64,000 bases of DNA from Geobacter sp. OR-1 (GCF_000813145.1 NZ_BAZF01000001.1:310001-374000); one strand, 5' to 3'; counted from the stretch's first letter, positions 9,001-16,938 are shown. Notes: generated from the sequence alone by a model not told the origin. A program made the numbers and translations.

Positions 9001-11180
9001 CAAGGGTTTGCCGGGAAATTCGCTGCCGGGTTGTTCGATGCCGGGTAACGGCCTGACGTGGAATAACGGCCATGGCCGGTGGTCACCCAGTGGTTGAGGT
9101 TTATCTTTGCCTGAGTGCCGTTACCGAAACCGCCGAAGGTATCCAGGTCGGCATCATTGCTGCCGTGGCAGCCGAGGCAGATGATGCTGCCGTTGACCGA
9201 ATCCCCCCATTTGGGGATTACGGTGCCGCTATGGCATTTGGTATTGGTGCAGGTTTTGGACGAGGAGTAATAGGTGCCGCCCTCACTGAAGACGACATCC
9301 TTGTCTTTGTTGACATGGAAATCGGCATTGATGTGAGCCGTCTCCCTCATGCTCCCCAAAGGGGTACTGCCGGTGTGACAGCTACGGCAGTCGCCGTTGA
9401 CGATCGTTACCGCGTGACACTTATTGCAGGTGAAATTGGTCTGGACATGGCGTGGGTGCGAATTGGCCCGCTGCGCCCCCGGCCCTTCGTTCTTGAACAT
9501 CGGCACTGCGGCGCGCCACTCCTGGCCGCTGCTCCAGTGGGTATATACCGGCCAGAACCGGCCATCATGGATGGTACCGTCATGACAACCGCTGGTGGAA
9601 CAGGTATTGATGGAATGGCCGTGACAGCTGTTGCACTCCGTCCGCCCCTGGTCCCATCGGTAGGTCTTGTCAATGTCGGGGTTTGCCGTCCCGTCGCTAT
9701 GGCAGTACACGTTGTAGCAGGTTTTCCTTGCCGAGCTGTAGGCAGGGAAAGGCCTGTTGTCGATCCGCCACTGCGGGGCAATGACAACGTCCTTGACGAC
9801 GTTGACATGCTTTGTCTTGTCTTTAATGGTGTTGTCCGTATTGGCCGTATCGTAGTGACAGTAGTAGCAAGGGTATTTCCTGATCCACTGGTCGCCGACC
9901 AGCCTGCCGTGCCCGGCAGAGGTCATGGTGGTCAGGGTATTGGCCCTGGTCCCCCGGTGGCAGGAATCGCACGCGAGAGGCGTGGTATCGGTCCAGGCCA
10001 CCGCTACTTTCGGGGCCCTGCCCATGGCGTCACTGTGGCAATAGGTGTTATTGCATGCCTTGCTGTCCCGGTTGAAATCCCCGGCATCCTTGAATGCGAC
10101 GTCCTTGGCCTTGTTGATATGCAGGGACTTGTCCGCGATGCTCGGAACATCGGTGACCGTTGCCGCATGACACTTCTGACAGGCAAAAGGATACGAGTTT
10201 ATATGCTTGCCGTGCGCATTGGTGTTGATCGGCAAACTGCTATCCCTGGTGCCGCCATGGCAACCGGAACAGTTTTCCGGCAGAGACCCGCCCCATTGCG
10301 GTTGTTGATACTGGCCCGCGTCGTTGCCGTCGCTGTGACAATACAGGTTTGCGCAGATACCGTTTCTAACCGGGTTCTGACTGGGAAGGTAACCGGCATT
10401 GACGCTGCCTGCATAACTGCCGCCATTATTGGGGGATACGACAAAAGTGACTGCATGTCCCCTCCGGCCGGCGCTGGTAGCATGGATGAAAGGCTTAGGG
10501 TCGCTGGCATAGGATGGGTGGCATTTGCTGCAGATACCGGTACTCGTTCGCCCCGAAGCGGATGACAGTGAGTTGAAATGCCTTGTGTGACTGCCGGTAT
10601 CCGGAGGGGCGTCGTGACAGGAATTACAGTTAGTCGGCGCGATTAACGGCTGACTGCCCCAAACCGGGGTTACAGCTTCAAAATGACAGTTAACGTTGTT
10701 GCACACGCCAAGGGTTGGCGTCGGGGTCTGAGCAAATGCCGAGGTCGAGTTTGCAAAAACCGATGTCTGGTTTTTGTATCGGGCCGTAAGGGGAGAACTG
10801 TTGATATTTGATGATATCTTGATCTTGCCATCCCTGTGATCGATGGCGTAGTTATCGGTCCCGGGGTGGCAGACAACGCAGCTAGATTTTGTGGCTCCTT
10901 CAGGAAGGTGAGTCCTGTGGCTTCCCGGAAACCCTCCGGACTGCGGGTTTCTTCCCGAACTGTCGTCCAGGGGGCGGAAATCCCCGGCAGTATCCGAAAT
11001 TCTCGTCCCATGACACTCGTAACACTCAATTGACGCCGAAACGGTTCCGGGAGAAATGACCGCAGCCACTAACAGCAGATAAAAAAAACGGGAATATCGG
11101 CCCAATCGCTTCAATATTCCCGAACAACAACATGTGACAATCTGCAGACGGCTGGCTTGACACCATTGTAATGGCTGCAT
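6069..11180 (-). CDS. 36-heme c-type cytochrome, CxxxxCH...CXXCH family
   Basis: A 1703-residue protein with 36 heme-binding motifs by my count: 29 CXXCH and 7 CX4CH (CNNVNCH, CANLYCH, CNNTYCH, CYNVYCH, CSTSGCH, CTNTKCH, CTMAACH). The CX4CH sites lie in the N-terminal half, mostly each followed by a CXXCH, the repeat known from Geobacter as the CxxxxCH...CXXCH domain. Many further His residues (HVNK, HGRH, HINAD types) could be distal ligands. A signal-like segment (FFYLLLVAAVISPGTVSAS) ends about residue 50, so heme is attached in the periplasm; final location (periplasm, outer membrane or outside) is not decided. AGAGG nine bases before the ATG supports 11180; the 20-residue, Cys-rich leader before a TTG at codon 23 is unusual, and that TTG would give a more typical signal peptide. 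Likely role: electron transfer to external acceptors (inference). Near the C terminus CLDYQH and QCHLRR are not canonical heme sites. Confidence 0.95.
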   Translation of the reverse strand: MQPLQWCQASRLQIVTCCCSGILKRLGRYSRFFYLLLVAAVISPGTVSASIECYECHGTRISDTAGDFRPLDDSSGRNPQSGGFPGSHRTHLPEGATKSSCVVCHPGTDNYAIDHRDGKIKISSNINSSPLTARYKNQTSVFANSTSAFAQTPTPTLGVCNNVNCHFEAVTPVWGSQPLIAPTNCNSCHDAPPDTGSHTRHFNSLSSASGRTSTGICSKCHPSYASDPKPFIHATSAGRRGHAVTFVVSPNNGGSYAGSVNAGYLPSQNPVRNGICANLYCHSDGNDAGQYQQPQWGGSLPENCSGCHGGTRDSSLPINTNAHGKHINSYPFACQKCHAATVTDVPSIADKSLHINKAKDVAFKDAGDFNRDSKACNNTYCHSDAMGRAPKVAVAWTDTTPLACDSCHRGTRANTLTTMTSAGHGRLVGDQWIRKYPCYYCHYDTANTDNTIKDKTKHVNVVKDVVIAPQWRIDNRPFPAYSSARKTCYNVYCHSDGTANPDIDKTYRWDQGRTECNSCHGHSINTCSTSGCHDGTIHDGRFWPVYTHWSSGQEWRAAVPMFKNEGPGAQRANSHPRHVQTNFTCNKCHAVTIVNGDCRSCHTGSTPLGSMRETAHINADFHVNKDKDVVFSEGGTYYSSSKTCTNTKCHSGTVIPKWGDSVNGSIICLGCHGSNDADLDTFGGFGNGTQAKINLNHWVTTGHGRYSTSGRYPASNNPAANFPANPCWYCHDNTVLHGNTDNPFRLRKHLQYEQRFDKECVYCHMQHQDYECLNCHVGQTSLAPQATSGGIVIKLRTGGSRTDWTSHTYTTGCTMAACHDSDDGTFASGGHKGHSTGAGIWTVEQKNDIKNQYVMMGVCLQCHDDDAGGQCTFCHGSNSTKYSLGFDPGTGFVKPKKARASAAHFGKKHYGAFIKSGGWTKNAQGKYTGTWKGGKFCWDCHDPHGDSNIFMIQDQVATATDGKFGVPVSRSPVSFTSKSTGTDYAGAPNKICNVCHGADSKHYLSNFSDGHNSNKVCTNCHMHRFADAHADSQSCNSCHTNAKPVPKHVAFGLSVICVKCHSGIIGNRADVVGQFNSNSHHVQGPTLTGRHCYACHWEATPFGTIDPSKHEGFNFNSYSGVKNAKVDLVVWQPGVRPTFYSTTSAVQFLANRINTVSERIEIGKLNNHCLSCHSDQNNDTSPFGDCRTPRQYAWDGQSIASRYSQLGTATWGKVNSSTWTNANKKDNVTKAFSAHGNAAMNQGGWNAADGYDAVSPNTRASAISVQCYDCHNSHGSKVNGTTSSYLTFNNTRNGANLKETQKDKGGYGVTYMAQPNISGKNAYAAGAGQCFDCHETQNGSTSKPWGYQSTFGATQPIMGYDDSPRFGGGTKGRYTRFPFRKTTVAGTHFSASAMLNYSSHERINGLCTPCHDPHGVSPTLGDQMAYAVPLLKGTWMTSPYKEDAPPVTASGGTAIAPYRWGGNASYTGWYYRKPSVPVPIGWNTDRNTFANTTPYNTFNRIAESDKQFAGLCTRCHQQNKLTNTANPNPDWKSRERVHKTVKGWGANNEHSFTCSKCHQPHSSALPRLMVTNCLDYQHRGRVASGGKASAADTFPGGYVYNYANSGGGHWGFPIGSIIKSPTGTDTTSINDAAYKADRYKYEALTQCHLRRSGLTISPDYPSDYTMPSVNGQWPQENFWNQVTPWNDPNSPNSSIPSHSNSYY

Positions 11181-11323
11181 GAAATAAGACCTCTCTAATT
11201 AATACCAACAAATCTAACTATGCGTATATATTAGATAACATTCTCTAAGTAAAAATAATATTTAATTTTTAGTCATAATAATCTTAATTACTGAATTATA
11301 ATTTTACATGGGACTTCAATATG
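11181..11323 (-). promoter_or_regulatory. AT-rich promoter region of the cytochrome gene
   Basis: This 143-base gap is very AT-rich compared with the coding DNA on either side and should hold the promoter of the cytochrome and probably of the downstream giant protein gene. Several TAATAT, TATAAT and ATTTTT-like boxes are present on the minus strand, but no pair with good spacing stands out, so I do not assign a start site. No c-di-GMP riboswitch core and no terminator for the upstream ABC operon could be recognised. Confidence 0.4.
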
Positions 11324-12478
11324 TTATCCGATCCGCCTCAATCCGTCCGCTACCTTGATAGTCACTCCCCTCCAGGTAGGGAAAACACCGGCTACGCAAC
11401 CAACCACCAAGGCGGCCAGGAGGTCGAGCAGCACGGTCTCGCCGGTTACCCGGAACACCGGGAAAAACTGGGACAGTTCGGATTCTATCCAATGTGCCGC
11501 CGGATAAGTGGCCGCAATGCCGATCAGCCCGCCTGCCAGTGAAACCGCCAGCGACTCGCCGAATATCACTCCCCCGATATGTATCGACCCGAATCCGAGG
11601 GTCTTGAGGGTGGCGTACTCGGATATCCGTTCGCGGGCAGTCATGGCCATGGTGTTTGCCGCCACTACCATGATGATCACAATAACCACATAAGAGACGA
11701 TCTGGATTGCAATCACTATTGCCTCGGTCATAGCCACGAAGCTCAACTGAAAGGCCTTTTCCGTCTCGGTCAGCGTTTCGGCCAGCGAGTTCCGGAACTG
11801 GTCGTCAACTGACTGGGCAACCTCGGCAGCCTGTTCCGGCCTCTTGACACCAACCAGAAAGATCCCGGTTTGATCGGCCCGGCGCGGAATGGTCCGCTTG
11901 AGGGTCTCGTTCAGGTAGTCCCAATGGAAGAAGAACTGGGTTTCGTCGGTGGTTCGCTCACTCCCACGGTATATCCCGCGGAGCACGAAATCCCACTCTC
12001 CCGGGAATATCGTCCCCTTGAGCGTAATCTGATCCCCGAGCTTCCAGCCATGTTTTAATGCAAGTTTCCTACCTGCCACCGCTCCCTTGCGGTCCATCCG
12101 GAACCCCTTCAATTCATCGCCGGAAAGCATGAACTCCGGGTACAGATCGAGGTAATTATCGGATACCGCAAAATTAGGGAAAAAATTCTTTTCGGTCTTG
12201 TATATCCCTCCGAACCAGTTGGCATTTGCCACTGCGGTCACGTCCGGGACCTGCCGGATCTTGTCGCGATAGGATATTGGGAGAGAAAACACGAGGGAAA
12301 TGGAACTTCTGGTAATCAGGCGGGTAGCTGAAGACGATTCGGCGCCGAGATACCAGAGTTCTACCAGGGTGCGCAGCAATCCGAATGCGATGATGGCGAT
12401 TGCCACCCCGGCTACGGTGAGCAGTGACCGGAGAGGGTGGCGCATGGTATTTCTGATGATGAGTTTAAGGAAGAACAT
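11324..12478 (-). CDS. ABC transporter permease, FtsX/MacB family
   Basis: This 384-residue protein has the FtsX/MacB permease layout: an N-terminal amphipathic stretch and first membrane helix (MRHPLRSLLTVAGVAIAIIAFGLL), a periplasmic domain of about 220 residues, and three helices at the C terminus (about 265-290, 310-335, 345-370), with MAMTARERISEYATLKTLG before the second. Together with the ATPase and adaptor upstream it should form an inner-membrane exporter that hands substrate to the periplasm or to an outer membrane channel; no outer membrane factor gene is present nearby. The start codon lies two bases after the ATPase stop without a clear Shine-Dalgarno sequence, suggesting translational coupling. 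Substrate unknown; lipoprotein release, peptide or drug export are all possible. Confidence 0.9.
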   Translation of the reverse strand: MFFLKLIIRNTMRHPLRSLLTVAGVAIAIIAFGLLRTLVELWYLGAESSSATRLITRSSISLVFSLPISYRDKIRQVPDVTAVANANWFGGIYKTEKNFFPNFAVSDNYLDLYPEFMLSGDELKGFRMDRKGAVAGRKLALKHGWKLGDQITLKGTIFPGEWDFVLRGIYRGSERTTDETQFFFHWDYLNETLKRTIPRRADQTGIFLVGVKRPEQAAEVAQSVDDQFRNSLAETLTETEKAFQLSFVAMTEAIVIAIQIVSYVVIVIIMVVAANTMAMTARERISEYATLKTLGFGSIHIGGVIFGESLAVSLAGGLIGIAATYPAAHWIESELSQFFPVFRVTGETVLLDLLAALVVGCVAGVFPTWRGVTIKVADGLRRIG

Positions 12479-12480
12479 GG

Positions 12481-13188
12481 TCAGTGGTGAGAGTCATGGA
12501 AGCCGGGGTCGGTCACCAGCAACCCTTTTTCCAGGTGAATTACCCGATGCGCCTTCTCGGCGGCGCGGGGGTCATGGGTTACCATGATCACGGTTTTGCC
12601 GAACTCTCTGACCAGCCGGTCCAGCAGGAGCAGGATGTCACCGGCAGAGACCCGGTCCAGGTCGCCGGTTGGTTCGTCCGCCACGATGATTGCGGGATCG
12701 GTTACAATTGCCCGGGCTATGGCGACTCTCTGCTGCTGCCCTCCGGAAAGCTGCCCGGGATAATGATCCATCCGGTCGGAAAGGCCGACCAGTTCGAGCA
12801 CCGTGTCAACATGGCTACGGCGTTCACGCCGCGACAGGCCGGTAAGCAGCAACGGCAGCTCCACATTTTCAAACGCAGTAAGAACAGGGATCAGATTGTA
12901 AAACTGGAAGATAAAACCGACATTCATCGACCGCCATGCCGCCATCTCCTGTTCCGACAGACCGGTAATCTCCTCGCCTCCGATCAGGATACTGCCGCTG
13001 TCAACGGTATCGATTCCGGCAATCAGGTTCAAGAGTGTGCTTTTCCCTGATCCGGACGGTCCCATCAGAGCCAGAAACTCGCCAGAAGGGATGGCAAAGG
13101 TAATATCTTCAAGCACCGGCACCAACTGACTACCGCGCCGGTATGACTTCGCGACCCCTGTTATCCTGACCAGCGGCTCAGAGTCCAT
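12481..13188 (-). CDS. ABC transporter ATP-binding protein, LolD/MacB type
   Basis: A complete ABC ATPase: Walker A GPSGSGKS (residues 43-50), signature LSGGQQQR, Walker [13 protein letters not shown] and switch His in [10 protein letters not shown]. The Q-loop segment [22 protein letters not shown] is typical of the LolD/MacB/FtsE group. I place the start at the ATG at 13188 (GGGGAG four bases upstream); an in-frame ATG at 13236 would add 16 residues that do not look like the family and has no visible ribosome site. The protein powers the FtsX-type permease encoded immediately downstream, and its gene follows the adaptor gene, giving adaptor-ATPase-permease order. Confidence 0.92.
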   Translation of the reverse strand: MDSEPLVRITGVAKSYRRGSQLVPVLEDITFAIPSGEFLALMGPSGSGKSTLLNLIAGIDTVDSGSILIGGEEITGLSEQEMAAWRSMNVGFIFQFYNLIPVLTAFENVELPLLLTGLSRRERRSHVDTVLELVGLSDRMDHYPGQLSGGQQQRVAIARAIVTDPAIIVADEPTGDLDRVSAGDILLLLDRLVREFGKTVIMVTHDPRAAEKAHRVIHLEKGLLVTDPGFHDSHH

Positions 13189-13248
13189 TTTCTCCCCGGA
13201 TCGCCGGCATGGTCCCGGCTGCAGCAGTAATGTCATAACTGGCAGCCA

Positions 13249-14463
13249 TTATTTTTTCTCCGCCAGTTTCACTTTTGCCCCGTTGCCGAGATTTTCCGGA
13301 GGACGGCTAACGATAACCTCTCCAGCCTTTACCCCACTCAGCACGGTCACCAGGTCGCCGATCTTTTCTCCGGCAGTCACGCTAACTTCCCTGACCCGGT
13401 CACCCTTGAGAACAAACAGGCTTGACCGGCCACCCCGCTTCACCATCGCCTCCTGCGGTACGGCGGTCTTCGGGCTCTGTTCCCCAGGTTTTACCTCCCG
13501 CTCCAGAAATGCGACCTTTGCGCTCATCTCCGGCAGTATCCCCGGCGCGATATCGATAAAACGCACTTTAACCAGAACGCTGGCCTTGCTCCGGTCGGCA
13601 GTAGGCACTATCGTGTAAAGCACGCCGCGAAACCGCGCATCCGGGAGGGCATCCAGCAGAATCTCGCAGGGCTGCCCAACCTTGATCTTAGCGAGGTTTG
13701 ACTCGGAAACGTCCGCTTCCACCTGGATGGACGCGAGATCGGCAATGGTTACGACCGCAGCCTTTGCATTCGCCGCCGCCCCGATCGGCGTGACGATGTC
13801 GCCGACATCGGCGTTTTTGGTCAATACTACCGCATCGAACGGAGCCCTGATCATCGTGTATTCCAGGGCTGCGTCAGCTGCAGCTAGACCTGCCTGCGCA
13901 CTCTTGATCGAAAACGCCAGCGCTTTTGAGGCGGCCTTTGCCCGGCTCAGACGGGCCTCGGCAGTGTCGAAATCGGCCCGGGAGAGCACGCCTGCGTCAA
14001 CAAGCTGCCTGGCCCGGGTAAAGGCGCGGTCCGCATCGATCAGCTCGGCATTGGCCTGGTCGAGGTTGGCGCGGGCCGTGTCCAGAGATGCCGCAGCACT
14101 GTCCCGGTTTGCGGTCACGTCCCGGTTCTCCAGCCTGGCAAGCAGTTGCCCCCCCTTGACCCGGCTCCCCTCTTCCACCCCCAGCCATTCGATCTGGCCG
14201 GTGGTTTTCGGCGCTACGGCCGCCTTTCTCTGCGCGACCACGTACCCGCTGGCGTTCAGGATCGTGAAACTCTGGGAAGGATAGATCTGGCTTACAGTAA
14301 CCGTTTCAACCGTGGTGACGGAAAACATCCTCCATGCGGCAACAAGCAAAACAATGACAGCCAGAACGATTCCGCACAGGGTTAACCGCTTCCTCAGCCG
14401 AGGCGGTCGATAACCGGCTGTTTTTTTGTCGATCTTTAGACTGCTGAGATCACTCTCCGACAT
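13249..14463 (-). CDS. Efflux periplasmic adaptor subunit (HlyD/MacA family)
   Basis: The 404-residue protein starts with one membrane anchor (about residues 27-47), then a barrel-sandwich segment (KTTGQIEWLGVEEGSRVKGGQLLARLENRDV), a long Ala-rich coiled hairpin (about 100-190), the return lipoyl-like half (MIRAPFDAVVLTKNADVGDIVTP) and beta-barrel domains ending in GEVIVSRPPENLGNGAKV. This is the classic membrane fusion protein order. It should bridge the ABC permease to an outer membrane channel. The ATG at 14463, preceded by GTGGGG at good distance, is preferred to the GTG at 14475. Only a terminator hairpin separates it from the superoxide dismutase gene, so its promoter must lie within or before that hairpin, or the operon relies on readthrough. 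Confidence 0.92.
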   Translation of the reverse strand: MSESDLSSLKIDKKTAGYRPPRLRKRLTLCGIVLAVIVLLVAAWRMFSVTTVETVTVSQIYPSQSFTILNASGYVVAQRKAAVAPKTTGQIEWLGVEEGSRVKGGQLLARLENRDVTANRDSAAASLDTARANLDQANAELIDADRAFTRARQLVDAGVLSRADFDTAEARLSRAKAASKALAFSIKSAQAGLAAADAALEYTMIRAPFDAVVLTKNADVGDIVTPIGAAANAKAAVVTIADLASIQVEADVSESNLAKIKVGQPCEILLDALPDARFRGVLYTIVPTADRSKASVLVKVRFIDIAPGILPEMSAKVAFLEREVKPGEQSPKTAVPQEAMVKRGGRSSLFVLKGDRVREVSVTAGEKIGDLVTVLSGVKAGEVIVSRPPENLGNGAKVKLAEKK

Positions 14464-14473
14464 GCGATACCCC

Positions 14474-14502
14474 ACAAAAAAGCGGGGTTATTAACCCCGC
14501 CT
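14474..14502 (-). terminator. Rho-independent terminator after the superoxide dismutase gene, abutting the next gene
   Basis: On the minus strand a perfect GCGGGGTTA/TAACCCCGC stem with almost no loop is followed by six T residues. It lies 34 bases after the sodB-like stop and ends directly at the ribosome site and start of the efflux adaptor gene. Confidence 0.85.
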
Positions 14503-14534
14503 TGTTTATAGATTCTGTTCAGGTCATGAAAATA

Positions 14535-15113
14535 TTACCTGAGACGGGTTTCAGCGGCATTCCAGTCGATGTTCCTGAAGAAGGCCTCTATGTAGTCGGC
14601 GCGCTTCAGGCCGTAATCCAACATAAAGGCATGCTCGAACACGTCCATGACGAGTATCGGCTGACACCCGGCTGGATTGGCCACATCGTGCTCATTGACC
14701 CAGAAGTTTATCAACCTGCCGGTAGCGGAATCCTGGTACGTTACCACCCAGCCGATGCCGCGCATGGCGCCGGTGGCGCGGAACTCCTTCTCCCATGCCT
14801 CGACACTGCCGAACTGCTCCGCCAGCTTTGCCGCCAGCTTTCCCCCCTTGTTCAACGGCGCAGAACCGCCAAGGTTCTCGAAATACAACTCGTGCAGCCT
14901 CATGCCGTTGAATTCCCAGCCGAGGCGCCGCTTCAGCTCCGCGAATTCCGGGGTAGCTGCCTTGTCCCCCTTGGCAAGCGCGTCAAGGGCATCCAGCACC
15001 TTGTTGGTATTGGTCACATACCCCTGATACAGCGTGAAATGGTTGTTGATCAGGGCGTCGCTGAAGCCGGCCATGCCGACGAGCTTTGAATAGTCCTTAG
15101 CCACATAAGTCAT
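14535..15113 (-). CDS. sodB: Superoxide dismutase (Fe/Mn family)
   Basis: This 192-residue protein carries the four metal ligands of Fe/Mn superoxide dismutases: His25 (NNHFTLYQGYV), His74 (MRLHELYFENLGG), Asp157 and His161 (MDVFEHAFMLDYG), plus the Trp-rich GIGWVV strand. It converts superoxide to oxygen and peroxide in the cytoplasm; no signal peptide is seen. Whether iron or manganese is used cannot be told by eye. The start at 15113 is supported by AAGGAG six bases upstream, and an upstream in-frame ATG at 15224 is rejected because it overlaps the preceding gene and adds unrelated sequence. It sits with rpoH and a ThiF-like gene in a small stress-related block, but a terminator isolates it from the gene downstream. 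The symbol is a family-level guess (could be sodA). Confidence 0.93.
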   Translation of the reverse strand: MTYVAKDYSKLVGMAGFSDALINNHFTLYQGYVTNTNKVLDALDALAKGDKAATPEFAELKRRLGWEFNGMRLHELYFENLGGSAPLNKGGKLAAKLAEQFGSVEAWEKEFRATGAMRGIGWVVTYQDSATGRLINFWVNEHDVANPAGCQPILVMDVFEHAFMLDYGLKRADYIEAFFRNIDWNAAETRLR

Positions 15114-15193
15114 CTTCTTCTCCTTTCCATATTTAGGGTTGAATCTTGTTAAACGGATACCACGAAAGAACAGAAATGCAAGTGAGGAGTCGA

Positions 15194-15949
15194 CTATGGC
15201 CGGAGGGTACCGCAGATCGGGCACTCCGGAGAGCGGCGGATCGGAATCTCCCGGAATTTCATTCGCAAGGAATCGTACGTGAGCATCCTGTTCAACAGCG
15301 GCTCACCGATGCCGAGAAGATGCTTGATCGCCTCTGTTGCCTGGATAGTACCGATTACGCCCGGTAGCACGCCTATAACCCCGGCCCGCGAACAGGCCAG
15401 CGCAGTCGAGTCATCCGGCTGTTCAGGGAAGATGCAGCGATAGCAGGCGGATCTGCCGGGCGCTACGGTCATGGTCTGGCCGGAAAACCGCAAGATGCCG
15501 CCATGGGAGTAAGGTTTGCCGGCCAGGACGCAGGCGTCGTTGATCAGGAATTTGGTCTCGAAGTTGTCGGTGCAGTCCAGGACAAAGTCGTAACCGTTGA
15601 GCAGCTCCGGGATATTGTCCCTAGCCACTCGAAGCTGATATGGAATCAGCTTGGTTTCTGGGTTGATTGCCTCCAGTTTCCGTCTTGCAGAGGCTGTCTT
15701 GGGGGAACCGATATCGGCCGTCGTGTGCAGTATCTGGCGCTGCAGATTCGACAGTTCCACAATATCCGCATCGGCAACACCGAGTGTCCCGATGCCGGCC
15801 GCGGCCAGGTAGAGAGTTGCCGGAGAACCGAGCCCCCCGGCGCCGATCACCAGCACTTTCCCGGCAAGCAACCGTTCCTGGCCAGTGCTCCCCACACCTT
15901 CAAGCATCAGGTGGCGGCTATAACGCTCTTTCTGATCGCGACTCAACAT
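15194..15949 (-). CDS. ThiF/MoeB/HesA family adenylyltransferase
   Basis: A 251-residue E1-like enzyme. The nucleotide site VLVIGAGGLGSPATLYLAAAG (about 32-52), the Asp-containing DADIVELSNLQRQILH stretch, DCTDNFETKFLINDAC, and paired zinc cysteines CYRC (about 170) and CPIC (near the C terminus) are all present. Such proteins adenylate the C-terminal Gly-Gly of a small sulfur carrier (MoaD or ThiS) for molybdopterin or thiamin synthesis, or a cysteine-synthesis carrier. It lacks the C-terminal rhodanese domain of eukaryotic MOCS3/UBA4. The carrier partner is not in the window, so MoeB and ThiF cannot be told apart here. No strong ribosome site precedes 15949. It follows rpoH but a terminator lies between. 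Confidence 0.88.
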   Translation of the reverse strand: MLSRDQKERYSRHLMLEGVGSTGQERLLAGKVLVIGAGGLGSPATLYLAAAGIGTLGVADADIVELSNLQRQILHTTADIGSPKTASARRKLEAINPETKLIPYQLRVARDNIPELLNGYDFVLDCTDNFETKFLINDACVLAGKPYSHGGILRFSGQTMTVAPGRSACYRCIFPEQPDDSTALACSRAGVIGVLPGVIGTIQATEAIKHLLGIGEPLLNRMLTYDSLRMKFREIPIRRSPECPICGTLRP

Positions 15950-15964
15950 AGCGCAGCAGGATAC

Positions 15965-15993
15965 AAGAAAAGGGGCTGCTCGCGCAACCCCTT
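15965..15993 (-). terminator. Rho-independent terminator of rpoH
   Basis: Minus strand: an eight-pair stem GGGGTTGC/GCAGCCCC (one G-T pair) with a GCGA loop, followed by TTTTCTT, 28 bases after the rpoH stop. Confidence 0.8.
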
Positions 15994-16021
15994 CCCGTAA
16001 CCGTTCGATAGCATGGAGCCT

Positions 16022-16879
16022 CTATGCGGCCCCGGCAGCCAGAATTGGGGTCAAGGCGGTCTTGACCTTCCGCAACGCGGCCTCCTCGATCTGGCGCACC
16101 CGCTCGCGTGAAATTGAAAAATGGGCGGCAATCTCCTGCAGTGTCAGCGGCTCATCGGCTGTCACCCGCTTGTCGATGATGAAGCGTTCCTTCTCGTTCA
16201 GCGTGGCGACTACCTTGCCGATCTCACGGCTGAGCTGACGGCTTTCCTGAAGTTCACCGAGCATCTCCTCCTGATTGAGCCGGTCATCGGCAAGGGTTTC
16301 CAGCATGGTCGAACCCTCCTCGTCGCCAATCCCGGCGTCGAGAGAAAATTCGCCCCGCATTCTCTGGTCCATTTCTATCAGTTCCGACTCTTTAACATCC
16401 AGCGATTCAGCCGCAGCCTTGGTATCGTCCCCGCCCATGAGGCTTTTGATCGCGTTTTTCGCCTGGTTCATCTTGAAGAACAGCTTTTTCTGTGCCTGGG
16501 TCGTCCCGATCTTGAGCAGACTCCAGGTAGAAATTATGAAATTCTGGATGTAGGCGCGGATCCACCACACGGCATACGAGATCAGCCGTATTCCACGAAA
16601 CGGATCGTACTTTCTCACCGCCATCATCAGGCCGATATTCCCCTCCTGAATCAGGTCGATCATCTTCATCCCGTAGGAACGGTATTCAGCGGCAATTTTG
16701 ACCACGAAACGAAGATTTGAGGTAATAAGGGTATGGGCAGCCTCGATATCCTTGTCACGATGGAAACGGACGGCAAGTTCATGCTCCTCCTCCGGAGTGA
16801 GAACTTTGAATTTCCTGATTTCACCCATGTAGATGGAAAGGCTGTCCGCAACAACCGGCAGATTCATGGTAGCTGTCAT
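16022..16879 (-). CDS. rpoH: RNA polymerase heat-shock sigma factor RpoH (sigma-32)
   Basis: This 285-residue sigma-70 family protein has region 2 (TSNLRFVVKIAAEYRSYGMKMIDLIQEGN.., and SYAVWWIRAYIQNFI), the RpoH-specific box region (QKKLFFKMNQ, matching the QRKLFFNLR signature) and region 4 helix-turn-helix (LTLQEIAAHFSISRERVRQIEEAALRKVK). It directs polymerase to heat-shock promoters. AGGAGG seven bases before the ATG fixes the start. Upstream lie a strong sigma-70 promoter and a perfect CIRCE element at its expected start site, so it should be repressed by HrcA and induced by heat; HrcA control of rpoH has been described in Geobacter. Confidence 0.96.
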   Translation of the reverse strand: MTATMNLPVVADSLSIYMGEIRKFKVLTPEEEHELAVRFHRDKDIEAAHTLITSNLRFVVKIAAEYRSYGMKMIDLIQEGNIGLMMAVRKYDPFRGIRLISYAVWWIRAYIQNFIISTWSLLKIGTTQAQKKLFFKMNQAKNAIKSLMGGDDTKAAAESLDVKESELIEMDQRMRGEFSLDAGIGDEEGSTMLETLADDRLNQEEMLGELQESRQLSREIGKVVATLNEKERFIIDKRVTADEPLTLQEIAAHFSISRERVRQIEEAALRKVKTALTPILAAGAA

Positions 16880-16910
16880 TTTTACACCTCCTCAGCTTGC
16901 AATACGCAGG

Positions 16911-16937
16911 TTAGCACTCTTCTCCCCTGAGTGCTAA
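16911..16937 (-). promoter_or_regulatory. CIRCE operator (HrcA binding site) of rpoH
   Basis: TTAGCACTC, nine spacer bases, GAGTGCTAA: an exact match to the CIRCE consensus. It begins one base beyond the -10 box of the rpoH promoter and covers the expected transcription start, so bound HrcA would block initiation. Confidence 0.97.
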
Positions 16938-16938
16938 T

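Noticed and set aside
9072-10565. 497-codon open frame on the plus strand inside the cytochrome gene
   Set aside because: It is antisense to a protein with 36 heme motifs. The translation is Val/Gly/Ala-rich without domain features, and there is no ribosome site; GC-rich codons opposite the real gene keep it open.
11181-11323. Possible c-di-GMP riboswitch before the cytochrome gene
   Set aside because: Such switches are common in Geobacter, but the gap is AT-rich and lacks the conserved core.
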